64,000 nucleotides of DNA from Haloferax gibbonsii ATCC 33959 (GTDB lineage: Archaea > Halobacteriota > Halobacteria > Halobacteriales > Haloferacaceae), in contig NZ_AOLJ01000022.1 in assembly GCF_000336775.1 (NCBI RefSeq), forward strand, positions 39,796 through 103,795, read 5' to 3'. Made by a program: the position numbers and the translations under genes. Below are positions 63,347 to 64,000 of this stretch, piece after piece; within the stretch, counting starts at the first letter, position 1, and each line of letters opens with the position of its first letter. The notes beneath the pieces were generated by a model. It was not told the DNA's origin and searched no databases. It was given only the letters and a program-made list of their open reading frames with translations.

Positions 63347-64000
63347 GTGCTGACGAAGGACCTGCTTCGCGTGTCGCGGGCGGGCGGCGGCTACCACCCG
63401 CAGTTCGCCGACCGGGGAGACCGCCCGCTGGCCGCGAAGGCCATCGGCGTCTTCCGGCGACACGTCGGCGACGCGCGGGCCGACCTCGACCACGCCCTCG
63501 CGGACCTCGAAGCCGAGGCCGACGACTTCAAACTCGCCCGCGGCTTCGCGTCGCTGCTCGACCGCGAGGCGGTGTTCGAGACGGCGGCTCCCCTGCCGCC
63601 CGTTCGCGCCCGCCGCGCCGCGTTCGAGGCCGCGATGGCGGTCGGTGGCGTAACGACCGACGAGGAGCGAGCCGCGGCGCTCGACCGCGCGGCGTCCTCG
63701 CTCGGGTCGTCGCCCGAGGCGGTCGACGAGTCGCTCACGGCCGACCGCGAGGTCGAACAGGTGCTTTCCGAGTTCGACCCGCGGTGGACGCCCGACGAAC
63801 TGCTCGCGCAGTACAACCTTTCGCTCGCCCAGACCGCCCTGTTCGACGCGACCGAGGTTCGGGTCCGAAGCTCCGACCCGAAGGCCGTCGTCTCGGCGGT
63901 CAAGCGCCTCCGCCTCATGTACGAGGTCCGGAAGACCGACGCCGGGCGCGAGGTCGTCGTCACCGGTCCCGACGCGCTCTTTCAGCGAACCAGACGCTAC
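63347..64000 (+). CDS. DUF790/Bax1-type nuclease, N-terminal part
   Basis: At least 218 residues of a protein cut by the window end in frame. It opens MLTKDLLRVSRAGGGYHPQF, the typical start of the DUF790 family, whose member Bax1 is the endonuclease partner of archaeal XPB. The region seen is helical with LARGFASLLDREAVFE and LLAQYNLSLAQTALFDATEV; the nuclease motif would lie beyond the window. The start is GTG 63347 because no ATG suits. Together with XPB it probably carries out DNA unwinding and cleavage in repair. Confidence 0.8.
   Translation, partial: MLTKDLLRVSRAGGGYHPQFADRGDRPLAAKAIGVFRRHVGDARADLDHALADLEAEADDFKLARGFASLLDREAVFETAAPLPPVRARRAAFEAAMAVGGVTTDEERAAALDRAASSLGSSPEAVDESLTADREVEQVLSEFDPRWTPDELLAQYNLSLAQTALFDATEVRVRSSDPKAVVSAVKRLRLMYEVRKTDAGREVVVTGPDALFQRTRRY

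Overview
This 64 kb window is chromosomal DNA of a haloarchaeon, very probably a Haloferax close to H. volcanii. The reasons are high G+C with C/G-ending codons, very acidic proteins, many Tat-type lipoproteins, leaderless genes with a TATA element about 24-30 nt before the start codon, and archaeal marker genes (archaeal CoaD, archaeal MAT, Dph2, XPB plus a DUF790/Bax1-type nuclease). From memory, diadenylate cyclase DacZ, a MinD3-like ATPase and the bactofilin homologue halofilin A lie in one H. volcanii neighbourhood in this relative order. That is recollection, not a search.

Layout. 1-2.7 kb: HTH regulator, coaD, a ribbon-less TFB-like protein, tRNA-Leu(UAG) followed by repeated copies of its own 3' end, and a lipoprotein. 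2.8-7.6 kb: truncated globin, dacZ with a closely coupled MscS channel, an unknown protein in AT-rich flanks, an orphan PAS histidine kinase and a hexapeptide acyltransferase. 7.6-20.5 kb: housekeeping metabolism (purD, a DUF255 thioredoxin-fold protein, a thioredoxin, cysK, thiI, ppk1, mat, a CYTH phosphatase/cyclase) mixed with small haloarchaeal unknowns. 20.5-28.7 kb: a respiratory island with cytochrome oxidase subunit II, a fused subunit I-III, subunit IV and small membrane proteins, facing an opposing block of four linked membrane-protein genes.

28.8-37.9 kb: an FKBP isomerase, then a co-oriented YlbF / MinD-like / RecA-fold trio, an esterase, dph2, a DUF8173-like membrane protein, a CARF-like + winged-helix regulator, a LOG/MoCo-carrier-like protein and an UlaG-like hydrolase. 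38-44.8 kb: a large acidic coiled-coil protein, a HisG-like protein, a lipoprotein, a membrane-anchored ArsR regulator, an atypical RidA protein and a tyrosine recombinase with a small partner. 44.8-46.2 kb is a 1.4 kb AT-rich gene-poor stretch. 46.2-54.7 kb: SRAP and RNase-H-like nucleases, a dolichol-type glycosyltransferase, DUF3179 and DUF4349 lipoproteins, a halofilin/bactofilin and the GTPase YchF. 54.8-64 kb: an NhaC antiporter, an aminotransferase, a NitT/TauT-type ABC transporter, an XPB helicase and the start of its likely DUF790 nuclease partner.

No CRISPR array, rRNA, intact insertion sequence or provirus was found. The best candidates for new biology are the YlbF-MinD-RecA-like trio, the CARF-like regulator in a genome region that also makes c-di-AMP, the ribbon-less TFB, the recombinase pair beside the AT-rich desert, and the tRNA-derived repeat cluster.
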